Assembly (NCBI RefSeq): GCF_009728935.1
Contig: NZ_CP034235.1
Location: forward strand, 4,006,001 to 4,070,000
DNA length: 64,000 nucleotides
From: Paenibacillus psychroresistens
Lineage (GTDB): Bacteria > Bacillota > Bacilli > Paenibacillales > NBRC-103111
Reading direction: 5' to 3'
This document shows positions 16,363 through 24,324 of this stretch, piece after piece. How positions within the stretch are numbered: the stretch's first letter is position 1; each line of letters starts with the position of its first letter. The translations under genes were made by a program, and so were the position numbers. The notes under the pieces are model-generated. The model made no database searches. It was not told where the DNA came from and worked only from the letters and a program-made list of their open reading frames with translations.

Positions 16363-16812
16363 TCATTCCTCTTTTCTTAGTGTCCAATATTTTTTCATGA
16401 AAATGATATTATGGCCTTCTGTACGTTCATAGCTGATCTCATCAACAATCTGTTTAACGAAATGAATGCCTAGTCCACCTATTTCTCTTTCCTCAACGGA
16501 TAAACTGAGATCCGGATTCTTCCGGTCCAATGGATTAAACGGTCGTCCATCATCGGCGATTTTTAAAGTCCATTGCAATGGAGTTATCGCAAAATGCAAT
16601 TGTATAACATGCACTAATTCATCCTCGTAACCATAAGAAATAATGTTAGTAACCAGTTCATCTCCAATTAGATTTAAGTAAAATAGTGTTTTTTCATCGA
16701 TCCTCTGGGCTGTGAGTAAGGCATGAAAGATTTGGGTCAGACGATTTAACTCACTTAAATCATTCATCAATTCAATGGTATCTTCGAAGATCATGCTTCC
16801 ATCCGAATTCAC
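16363..16812 (-). CDS. RsbW/SpoIIAB-like ATP-binding anti-sigma or serine kinase
   Basis: 149 residues from GTG 16812, nine bases after GGGAGG. HATPase_c_2 motifs are visible: N box LNLIGDELVTNIISYGYE, G1 LKIADDGRPFNP, and the G2 region IGGLGIHFVKQIVDEISYE. The family phosphorylates partner STAS proteins or sequesters sigma factors. The gene begins 16 bases after the large HEAT-repeat membrane protein and is followed closely by STAS, so the three probably act together. Its target cannot be read from the sequence. Confidence 0.9.
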   Translation of the reverse strand: MNSDGSMIFEDTIELMNDLSELNRLTQIFHALLTAQRIDEKTLFYLNLIGDELVTNIISYGYEDELVHVIQLHFAITPLQWTLKIADDGRPFNPLDRKNPDLSLSVEEREIGGLGIHFVKQIVDEISYERTEGHNIIFMKKYWTLRKEE

Positions 16813-16828
16813 CTATTAATTCCTCCCA

Positions 16829-19800
16829 TCAGCCCATTTTAATAATCATCTTCTCTAATAGGCGGACTCTGCGACTTGCAGCTCTCAATAACCCAATCCC
16901 AATTTCCGGGTAACGTCTGACTAATCGAGTTAAGTCCTCTCCATTCATCTCAAGGACATGGATCTCACCTAATAAAACTTGTCCGGTAAGTGAAGAAGGA
17001 ATGTGCTCCAAAATCGAAGTATCTCCCAAGGACTCTTTAGGACCCAATACACCAAACGAACCTTCCAAGCCTTCAGAGGAAACACTGCTTAATTCAACAT
17101 TACCTGAAATAATTAGATATAAAGTATCATTAATCTCTCCAGCACGAAGCAAAATCGTTTCATCTGGATAAAATTCCTCTCTAGCAATATCTGCGATCAA
17201 GCCAAGCTCCTCTAAGCTCAGGTTATCAAACATCGGAACTTGCTTAAGAAAAATAACTCTTTCAAGTAGGCTTAGATATACACGTTCATCATGCATGGAA
17301 CCTATCTCCTTTCGCGACAAGGCGTCAACTGCGATGACCCTCAACCAATGATCGTTTGCCTCTAATTCTGCTTTAATAAATTCAAAAGAGTCGACGTTTA
17401 ACGAGTCTGAGTCGGTAACGTCATCCGCGGTTTTCTGGTCCCATTGCTTAATATCTTCAAGTAACACAGAAGCTAAGCGACGATCTCCTAATCCTTCTGC
17501 CAAAACCTCAAGTCCATTATCACGTACTTCTTCATCCTCATCGTCAATTGCTTGACGGACTTTATTAACTACCTCAGCATCTGCTAATCTTCCTATTACA
17601 GACCAAATGGCATCATGAAGCGCTTGGCGAATTTCTAAGAATCTTTTTTCGGCTAAGCTTGCCAATTCTAGGTGATTCATTTGCTCAAGAGCAAAAACGA
17701 ATTTTCTTTCTGTGTTTAACTGCGTTACTCGTTCGATACAAGGCTCGATTAAGCTCGCTTTTACATCCGTTTCATTCCATATACTGGACAGTGCTTTAAC
17801 AGCAGCACTCCAAATCATAGGATGTGATTCCTTCAATACGTCTGTTAAATCAGGAATTATCGTCTCCCCTAAATCGATTAGGGCTTGCAAAGAAGCTTCA
17901 TGCAGCTCATGATCAGCCAATGGGAAAAAGGTTAACAGCTGCGGTACAATGTGGACATCTTTTAATTTTCCTAAACATTCCACGGCTGCTACCTTCACAG
18001 CGGGGCGATCATCCCAGAGCAACGCATTCACTTGCCGGCTAAACTGCGTTAAATTACAGGCTTGAATAACATTGCACACTAGAACAGGAGCGTCTCCATC
18101 TTCCATCAGGAGTCGATCAATAGCTTCTTCGCAAGCGGCATAGCTTTGTGTGCTTTTTAACGTATACAACGCCTTAATTCCTTCCGTAACAATTCGTGGA
18201 TCCGGATCAAGCAGCTTAAGTCTAATAAAATAATGAGCTTGCTCCTTCAAGTGATCCGCCTGAGCAATAACCTTAACGGCTTGAGCTCGAACCTCATAAT
18301 CGGTATCTTCTAAGCATGCAGCAACAGTTACCATTCCTATTAAATCAACATTATGTAAGTTCATAGCTTTTAAAGCGGCTAAACGAATTCGCGGGCTTGG
18401 GTCCTGTACCAGAACAAATAACCGCGGCAATAAAGCAACATCCTGGAATCGAGCCATAATCTCTAGGGCGATTTCACGCACATAATTATTAGGATGCTTC
18501 AAAAGCTCGATTACAGCAGTGATCGCTTTCGAATTGCGAACACCTCCTAAAAAAGAAGCAACTACTTCCGAGACAAACGAATTCATTCCTTGGATGCTTT
18601 TAATTAATTCCTTGATATATAATTGACGACTGTACCAGGCTAGAGCCACAAGGCTTCCAGAGACTATGATTCCAAGAATAGCTTGAATCGTCATTGGGAT
18701 ATAGCCACCAGAGTTCAATAAGGATAATAAAGCTCCGAGTAAAATCCCAGCTGAAGCAGCTATGCCTTGTGCAAGAAAACGGAAACCATCTCGTTGTGCT
18801 AATGGAAGCATTTTAAAGAATAATTGATAACAAGGCTCTGCAAAATAGTAATAAAGCAAATAGATGAAAATATAACTTATTGAGATCGCAACTAGCGCAA
18901 ATCTTGAATCAATAAAACAAGCAGCAAGGATGAACCCACCCGTAAAGACGCCTGAAATGGCTAACAGCATATTGCTTGCGCCCAGCCAATTCATCAGCTT
19001 GCCGGAAACCAGCTGCAGTAATAACGACACAGTAAAAAGTATCGTAAATACCCGTCCATAAAAAGAAGTTAATTCATGTTCGCTGCTAAATGATCCTTGT
19101 GCAGTTGTAAAATATTGATACTCTATTAAGAAATACAAGGCAGGCATTAAGGTCATTAAGCCAACTGCACAGAGTAAAAATGGAGATTTAAGCAATTGTT
19201 TTAGATTGCTTTGCCCACTACTAGCAGTTTGGTTAATTTGACGTTCTTTCTTATCTAGCTTTAAAGTTAACGGGACTAAGTAATCATGAATGGCTTTACG
19301 GAAATTCCAAAAGCCAGCTATCAAAATTAAAGAGGCCAAGAAATAAACATATTCTGTTCCCAACAAAGGCCCTACAACCTGTGCAATAAGACCTGCGGTA
19401 ATTCCACCAAGAGTTGCTAGGGCAACAAAAATCGGCATCAGTCGTTTGGCTTGCTGGGTCGGACATAAATCAAAAGCTAGGCTCCACATTAATAGAGAGA
19501 ATTGTCTAACAACGAAATTAGAGGATAAGAATAAAATCGGATAATAATACCGAATATCCCATTTAAAATAGAGAATCATCAGTAGAATAATTCCGTTAAT
19601 AAGCACGGTACTTGTCATCAGAATATATAAGGTTCGCATCAGCTGCGGTTTGGACATTCGATTAGCTATGTAGGAAAGAATTAAGCCTTCGAGCGGTAAG
19701 ATTACCGCTTCTATGATATAAACAATTGGTAAAAATTTAACTCCAAAGCGCAAATTAAATAGAGCCATAAATGCGGTATAACTAAGTAATTCGGCTACGC

Positions 19801-19894
19801 CACCTGCGAAGAAAACAGGTCCCATTATTCCAAGCTTGCGCGTATCCCCTGCTTGTAAGCCTAAGAAACGAAAAATACGAGCCAAATGATCCAT
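16829..19894 (-). CDS. MFS/nucleotide-carrier-like membrane protein with HEAT repeats and cyclic-nucleotide-binding domain
   Basis: About 1021 residues. Residues 1-430 hold roughly a dozen hydrophobic segments resembling the ADP/ATP carrier or MFS fold. Residues about 450-840 are HEAT/Armadillo repeats (NYVREIALEIMARFQDVALL, PSPRIRLAALKAMNLHN, DTDYEVRAQAVKVIAQAD, DDEDEEVRDNGLEVLAEGLG). Residues about 880-1005 are a CRP-like cyclic-nucleotide-binding domain (DETILLRAGEINDTLYLIIS, SLGDTSILEH). It is first in an operon with RsbW-, STAS- and SpoIIE-like genes, which suggests a signalling rather than a transport role. I choose the ATG at 19894; a TTG two codons upstream is possible. A perfect 0A-box heptamer lies about 58 bases upstream. 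Confidence 0.88.
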   Translation of the reverse strand: MDHLARIFRFLGLQAGDTRKLGIMGPVFFAGGVAELLSYTAFMALFNLRFGVKFLPIVYIIEAVILPLEGLILSYIANRMSKPQLMRTLYILMTSTVLINGIILLMILYFKWDIRYYYPILFLSSNFVVRQFSLLMWSLAFDLCPTQQAKRLMPIFVALATLGGITAGLIAQVVGPLLGTEYVYFLASLILIAGFWNFRKAIHDYLVPLTLKLDKKERQINQTASSGQSNLKQLLKSPFLLCAVGLMTLMPALYFLIEYQYFTTAQGSFSSEHELTSFYGRVFTILFTVSLLLQLVSGKLMNWLGASNMLLAISGVFTGGFILAACFIDSRFALVAISISYIFIYLLYYYFAEPCYQLFFKMLPLAQRDGFRFLAQGIAASAGILLGALLSLLNSGGYIPMTIQAILGIIVSGSLVALAWYSRQLYIKELIKSIQGMNSFVSEVVASFLGGVRNSKAITAVIELLKHPNNYVREIALEIMARFQDVALLPRLFVLVQDPSPRIRLAALKAMNLHNVDLIGMVTVAACLEDTDYEVRAQAVKVIAQADHLKEQAHYFIRLKLLDPDPRIVTEGIKALYTLKSTQSYAACEEAIDRLLMEDGDAPVLVCNVIQACNLTQFSRQVNALLWDDRPAVKVAAVECLGKLKDVHIVPQLLTFFPLADHELHEASLQALIDLGETIIPDLTDVLKESHPMIWSAAVKALSSIWNETDVKASLIEPCIERVTQLNTERKFVFALEQMNHLELASLAEKRFLEIRQALHDAIWSVIGRLADAEVVNKVRQAIDDEDEEVRDNGLEVLAEGLGDRRLASVLLEDIKQWDQKTADDVTDSDSLNVDSFEFIKAELEANDHWLRVIAVDALSRKEIGSMHDERVYLSLLERVIFLKQVPMFDNLSLEELGLIADIAREEFYPDETILLRAGEINDTLYLIISGNVELSSVSSEGLEGSFGVLGPKESLGDTSILEHIPSSLTGQVLLGEIHVLEMNGEDLTRLVRRYPEIGIGLLRAASRRVRLLEKMIIKMG

Positions 19895-19951
19895 CTCCAA
19901 GTATCCGAAATCACGATTGAAATCAACACATTATAACATATTTAGTGCTTA

Positions 19952-19958
19952 TTCGACA
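19952..19958 (-). promoter_or_regulatory. Perfect Spo0A box heptamer upstream of the partner-switching operon
   Basis: The minus strand reads GGTGTCGAATAA with the TGTCGAA consensus, in the 83-base gap in front of the HEAT-repeat membrane protein gene. It is the second intergenic perfect heptamer found, the other preceding the eCIS operon. Confidence 0.35.
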
Positions 19959-19983
19959 CCATCAAAAATGGAAAAAATCCTTA

Positions 19984-20550
19984 CTATCGGTCCAATAGAA
20001 AGGATTTGATTAAAGCGATATATTCTCTGCCATAAAGCTGAATTCTAACTGACTTAGGTGTTGGTGCTGCTAACGTATCCACAATCAAACCTTGATTTTT
20101 TGCAATCATTTTAGCTCTTAAAACATGAAAGTCATTACTAACCAAGATAATTTTCTCACCTTGAATTAATTTTCGGGAGAATTTAATGTTCTCAAAGGTT
20201 GAAGTGGATAAAGCTTCTGTTTGAATTCGTGAGACGTCAATTTGATTTTTAATTAAATAGTTTTTCATCGCTGCTGCTTCAGAGGTTAGTTCATCCGAGC
20301 CTTGTCCTCCAGAAACAATCACTTGGGTGGAAGGATTGCTTTTCAGATAGGTCAATGCAACATCCATGCGATTTTTCAATGCTAGTGAAAGCTGGTCTCC
20401 ATTCAGCTTAGCACCTAAGATGATCATGCTATTAGCATTTGCTTCAGGTGCATGATGGCTAATCTGGACCATTTTTATTGTAATTATGCTAATATAAGCT
20501 ATTCCTAAAACGAGAATTACCAGACATCCTCTTTTTAGTAGTCTTTTCAT
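19984..20550 (-). CDS. YdcF family (DUF218) membrane-anchored protein
   Basis: 188 residues. A hydrophobic N-terminal anchor (about 8-28, LVILVLGIAYISIITI) is followed by the DUF218 core: SMIILGAKLNGDQLSLALKN, VIVSGGQGSDE, EAAAMKNYLI, ILVSNDFHVLRAKMIAKNQG. YdcF, SanA and ElyC relatives act at the cell envelope, but their chemistry is not firmly known. The ATG overlaps the stop of the upstream DUF6483 gene (ATGA), so they are co-translated. Confidence 0.88.
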   Translation of the reverse strand: MKRLLKRGCLVILVLGIAYISIITIKMVQISHHAPEANANSMIILGAKLNGDQLSLALKNRMDVALTYLKSNPSTQVIVSGGQGSDELTSEAAAMKNYLIKNQIDVSRIQTEALSTSTFENIKFSRKLIQGEKIILVSNDFHVLRAKMIAKNQGLIVDTLAAPTPKSVRIQLYGREYIALIKSFLLDR

Positions 20551-21230
20551 TCTGTAATGGATGCCTTTTGCTTAAATTGTTCTAACCCATCTAAGACTTC
20601 ACTACGAGGCAATCCACCTGCTATCAGCTCAGCATCATCTAGCTGCAATAGTTTTTTATAGAATTTAACACCTTTTAACGAAATATCTAAGGTAACAGCA
20701 TTCTCAATGATTGGTTCTGCCTCAACTAATTCGAACAGCTTGTTCTCAGCAGCATCATATTGTTCAATTTTATTATAATAATCGAACAATTGAAGTAAAT
20801 AGGGTGCAGGTAATTGGTAGCTCTGAAGCCTAATTAACAAGTCATCGATTTCGTGCAGTATATCAATTTCTTCTAATACTGCATCGTTCTGAATAGCAGC
20901 TGTATACAAAGTTAATGCCGTTAAATACCTCTTGTAGCTTTCATCCGTCGAGCCAAGAGCCTCATAACTCTCCCCTTCCGCCTTCAACAAGTAAGCTACG
21001 GTGATAGCTTTTTCATTATCCAATTCACCATTGCTAGATAACAATTCCAGAAGATTACGGTCGGTTAACGATTGAATCATTTTGCTATTTAGACGGTAAT
21101 ACTTCTCCAAGGTTTCATTGACTACTACAAACACCTGCTCATGCTTCATTTCCTTCCTTAATCCCATAAGGCGAGCCACTACAGCAGTAAATGAAGTTAA
21201 CATGCGCATAATATAATCTCGTTCGAACAT
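20547..21230 (-). CDS. DUF6483 family protein
   Basis: 227 residues, starting MFERDYIMRMLTSFTAVVAR behind GGGGG. The opening and the mostly helical, acidic body (TVAYLLKAEGESYEALG, YKRYLTALTLYTAAIQ) match the DUF6483 family seen in Paenibacillus-like Firmicutes. The helices resemble a TPR-like solenoid. There is no signal peptide or catalytic motif. It lies 4 bases after the 21235-21756 gene and overlaps the YdcF gene, forming a three-gene unit. Function unknown. Confidence 0.8.
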   Translation of the reverse strand: MFERDYIMRMLTSFTAVVARLMGLRKEMKHEQVFVVVNETLEKYYRLNSKMIQSLTDRNLLELLSSNGELDNEKAITVAYLLKAEGESYEALGSTDESYKRYLTALTLYTAAIQNDAVLEEIDILHEIDDLLIRLQSYQLPAPYLLQLFDYYNKIEQYDAAENKLFELVEAEPIIENAVTLDISLKGVKFYKKLLQLDDAELIAGGLPRSEVLDGLEQFKQKASITE

Positions 21231-21234
21231 ATAG

Positions 21235-21756
21235 CTAGCCCCCTATCTCATTTAAACGTTCTATGGAAAGCACGATGTGCTCCAGCATACTTGGAATATC
21301 ATCAATAAGGCTTTCACCAAACTTCCGCCCGAAATCCAAAGAGATCTCATTGAGGTAATTGGAGTGATGATTCTTCCCGTAAATAAAAGAAAGCTTTTGG
21401 CTTATTTCACAGCTATTGCCCCAAATATCGAACAATATGTGCTGAGCTGCTGAACAATCCTCTTCAACATCCGCTATTTGCATTTGCAGGTTAATTTGGA
21501 GCGTACAGCCAGGGGTCATCGTCGTTTTCTCTAGAATTTCCGATGCTAGGTCCTCAGTTGCCGCAGCCAAACATAATTCTGCCATCACATCTCCAAGTCC
21601 GAGAAGCTTAAACTGAATACTATAGGATCTCGACATTGTGGAAAGTTCTACCCGATCCGAACGGTTTGTTACTAATATTTCACCTGCCAAATCAAGGTCA
21701 TATACAGCCCCTTCAATGACGACCTTCATATTCTCATAAATCGTTGGATCAAACAT
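21235..21756 (-). CDS. Conserved hypothetical protein
   Basis: 173 residues if started at ATG 21756 (MFDPTIYENMKVVIEGAVYD); a GTG six codons upstream is an alternative. The N-terminal half is beta-rich (VVIEGAVYDLDLAGEILVTN, YSIQFKLLG), and the C-terminal part has a possible helix IPSMLEHIVLSIERLNEIGG. I do not recognise the family. There are no membrane segments or cofactor motifs. It is immediately upstream of the DUF6483 gene in the same direction. Confidence 0.65.
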   Translation of the reverse strand: MFDPTIYENMKVVIEGAVYDLDLAGEILVTNRSDRVELSTMSRSYSIQFKLLGLGDVMAELCLAAATEDLASEILEKTTMTPGCTLQINLQMQIADVEEDCSAAQHILFDIWGNSCEISQKLSFIYGKNHHSNYLNEISLDFGRKFGESLIDDIPSMLEHIVLSIERLNEIGG

Positions 21757-21788
21757 AGATTTCCCTACCTTCACCTTATCTTTCGAAC

Positions 21789-22268
21789 TTACAGAGCATT
21801 CTCGATATCAGCTGCAAGGCTGGAATCATCAGGAGCTACTTTACTGGAATAATGGCCAAGAAGCTCACCTTCTTTAGAAATTAAAAACTTTTCAAAATTC
21901 CATTTCACATCATCATGAAGCTCAGATTGACTCTTTAACCAAGCATATAAAGGATGAATCTCTTCACCTATAGCGTGAACTTTGTCGAGCAATTCAAAAG
22001 TAACCCCATAATTTAATTTACAGAACTCTTGGATTTCTTCCAAGGTACCAGGCTCTTGACCACCGAAATCATTAGATGGAACTCCAAGCACGAGTAAACC
22101 TTTTGATTTATAAGCTTGACTTAATGCTTCTAGCCCTTCATATTGCGGTGTAAATCCACAGTTAGATGCTACATTAACAATTAAAAGCGCATTGCCTTTA
22201 TATTCGGCTAAAGTTTTTGGTTCGCCTTTTGCATTCGCAACTTCAATTTCATAAATAGACTTTGACAT
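21789..22268 (-). CDS. Glutathione peroxidase family thiol peroxidase (BsaA-like)
   Basis: 159 residues, start ATG behind AGGAGG. Peroxidase signatures: NVASNCGFTPQYEGLEAL with the catalytic Cys in place of selenocysteine, LGVPSNDFGGQEPGT, and WNFEKFLI with the Trp and Asn of the catalytic tetrad. A second Cys (EEIQEFCKLNYG, about residue 82) could be the resolving residue, as in thioredoxin-dependent bacterial enzymes. It reduces hydroperoxides in the cytoplasm. It faces the next gene across a short divergent promoter region. Confidence 0.95.
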   Translation of the reverse strand: MSKSIYEIEVANAKGEPKTLAEYKGNALLIVNVASNCGFTPQYEGLEALSQAYKSKGLLVLGVPSNDFGGQEPGTLEEIQEFCKLNYGVTFELLDKVHAIGEEIHPLYAWLKSQSELHDDVKWNFEKFLISKEGELLGHYSSKVAPDDSSLAADIENAL

Positions 22269-22390
22269 TTGTAAGCCTCCTCGTTTTTATAAACCACAGT
22301 GCTATTATAACAGTTGAAGATCGTTTATGCTTGATTCCAACTAAGTTTAACATTACAATGAAGATATTAACATTAAAAAGAGGTGTTCAG

Positions 22391-22597
22391 ATGTCCGATC
22401 AAACTAAAAACGAATCCACTCCCGTTGAACCGAAGAAAATGACTTTAAAAGATGCGATCCGTAATAAATTATCTCAGAACAAGCAAGCGCAAATGAATGA
22501 AAAAAACAATCCATCCCTCAAGGCAGGGAATATGGAAGCAAAAAGCCAAATGACTAAGAAAATCAACAATCAACGCCGTCGTACTGGCGGAAGCTAA
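22391..22597 (+). CDS. Small basic hypothetical protein
   Basis: 68 residues from ATG 22391, eight bases after GAGGTG. It starts MSDQTKNESTPVEPKKMTLK; the rest is Lys, Gln and Asn rich and ends QRRRTGGS. The composition predicts a disordered, positively charged protein that may contact nucleic acid or ribosomes, but I recognise no family. The frame is open to 22262 but only this start has a ribosome binding site. It is divergent from the glutathione peroxidase gene and followed by a clear terminator. Confidence 0.75.
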   Translation: MSDQTKNESTPVEPKKMTLKDAIRNKLSQNKQAQMNEKNNPSLKAGNMEAKSQMTKKINNQRRRTGGS

Positions 22598-22613
22598 GTA
22601 AATAGATATTAGA

Positions 22614-22645
22614 AAAGAGCTGCGGTAAACGCCAGCTCTTTTTCT
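22614..22645 (+). terminator. Intrinsic terminator after the small basic gene
   Basis: AAAGAGCTG and CAGCTCTTT pair around a short loop and are followed by TTCTTT. It sits between the plus-strand small gene and the end of the minus-strand ABC-F gene, and may act in both directions. Confidence 0.8.
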
Positions 22646-22659
22646 TTGTGCAAAATGGA

Positions 22660-24273
22660 TTACTTGTATGCCAATTCGCGCATTTCTTGAACATCTTTAT
22701 TCTCTAAATATTCATCATAGCTCATAACTTTATCAATGATCCCGGTTGGAGTAAACTCAATAATCCGGTTAGCAATGGTTTGCAAGAACTGATGATCATG
22801 TGAAACGAATATTATCGTTCCATCAAAATCAACTAAACCATTGTTTAATGCGGTAATGGATTCCAAATCCAAGTGATTCGTTGGCTCATCCAATAACAAT
22901 ACGTTTGCACCGTATAACATCATTTTTGAGAACATCGAACGAACCTTTTCTCCTCCAGAAAGCACGCTGACCTTTTTCAAAGCTTCTTCACCGGAGAATA
23001 ACATTCTGCCTAAGAATCCGCGCAAGAAGCCTTCATCCTGTTCTTTAGAGAATTGACGAAGCCAATCAACTAAAGGCAAATCGCTATTAAAATAGGTTGT
23101 ATTTTCTTTAGGGAAATAAGCTTGAGAAGTAGTTACACCCCAAGTAAAGCTGCCTGCATCCGCTTCGATTTCTTTAATTAGAATTTGCATTAAAGTCGTT
23201 TTAGCTAAACCATTAGGACCTACAAGAGCAATTTTATCGCCTTTGTTAACAAGAAGATTTAAACCATTCAATACCTGCTCATCGCCAACCTTCTTCGATA
23301 AATTCTCGATGGAAAGCAGTTGTTTACCGGCTTCACGTTCAGACTTGAAGTTAATGAAAGGATATTTACGAGACGATGGACGAATGTCTTCCAATGTTAG
23401 CTTTTCCAATTGCTTCTTACGGGAAGTGGCTTGCTTAGATTTCGATGCATTCGCACTAAAGCGACGAATAAATGCTTCTAGCTCCAAACGTTTTTCTTCC
23501 GTTTTCTTATTAGCATCGCGCAATAAGCGTGTAGCTAACTGGCTGGATTCATACCAAAAATCATAGTTCCCTACATACATTTGCACTTTACTGAAATCAA
23601 TATCAGCAATATGAGTACAAACCTGATTTAGAAAATGACGATCATGAGATACTACAATAACAGTACCGTCAAAACGAGCCAAGAAATTTTCCAACCATTT
23701 AATCGATTCTAAATCAAGATGATTCGTCGGCTCATCCAGCAGCAAGATGTTTGGAGTACCAAACAAGGCTTGTGCTAGTAAAACACGGATCTTTTCATTC
23801 CCGGATAGTTCCTTCATTTGCAGCTCATGCATCGATTTTGGAATTCCTAGGCCAATTAATAACTCGGCAGCATCGGATTCTGCTTCCCAACCGTTCATTT
23901 CAGCAAACTCACCCTCAAGCTCAGCGGCTTTCATCCCGTCTTCATCACTGAATTCTGCTTTAGCATAAATGGCATCTTTTTCTTCCATAATGGCATACAG
24001 CTTAGCATGACCCATAACCACTGTTTTTAGCACTTCATACTCATCGTATTCATAATGATTTTGCTTCAAAACAGCCATACGCTCATTCGGATTAATATGA
24101 ACCTCACCACGTGTAGGTTCGATCTCACCGGACAAGATCTTGAGAAATGTTGATTTTCCTGCACCGTTTGCTCCAATGAGTCCGTAACAGTTACCAGGGA
24201 TAAACTTAATGTTGACATCCTCAAACAACGAGCGACTCCCGTAGCGTAAGGTAATTCCACTTGTGCTAATCAT
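22660..24273 (-). CDS. ABC-F family ATPase (YkpA/YbiT-like)
   Basis: 537 residues with two ABC domains and no membrane segments. Domain 1 has Walker A GLIGANGAGKSTFLKI, the unusual signature LSGNEKIRVLLAQA and LLLDEPTNHLDLES. Domain 2 has GPNGLAKTTLM, a Walker A with Ala-Lys in place of Gly-Lys, signature LSGGEKVRSMF and a second LLLDEPTNHLD. The signature and the 537-aa length match the YkpA/YbiT branch. ABC-F proteins act on the ribosome, helping stalled or non-productive complexes; members of this branch are housekeeping rather than clear resistance factors. The modified second P-loop is worth comparing with relatives. Confidence 0.92.
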   Translation of the reverse strand: MISTSGITLRYGSRSLFEDVNIKFIPGNCYGLIGANGAGKSTFLKILSGEIEPTRGEVHINPNERMAVLKQNHYEYDEYEVLKTVVMGHAKLYAIMEEKDAIYAKAEFSDEDGMKAAELEGEFAEMNGWEAESDAAELLIGLGIPKSMHELQMKELSGNEKIRVLLAQALFGTPNILLLDEPTNHLDLESIKWLENFLARFDGTVIVVSHDRHFLNQVCTHIADIDFSKVQMYVGNYDFWYESSQLATRLLRDANKKTEEKRLELEAFIRRFSANASKSKQATSRKKQLEKLTLEDIRPSSRKYPFINFKSEREAGKQLLSIENLSKKVGDEQVLNGLNLLVNKGDKIALVGPNGLAKTTLMQILIKEIEADAGSFTWGVTTSQAYFPKENTTYFNSDLPLVDWLRQFSKEQDEGFLRGFLGRMLFSGEEALKKVSVLSGGEKVRSMFSKMMLYGANVLLLDEPTNHLDLESITALNNGLVDFDGTIIFVSHDHQFLQTIANRIIEFTPTGIIDKVMSYDEYLENKDVQEMRELAYK

Positions 24274-24324
24274 ATTATTAACAACCGCCTTATCCTAATA
24301 AATAAGTTACATTATACCATAATC

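Noticed and set aside
22262..22390. An N-terminal extension of the small basic protein
   Set aside because: This stretch crosses the divergent promoter region and has no ribosome binding site, while ATG 22391 has a good one.
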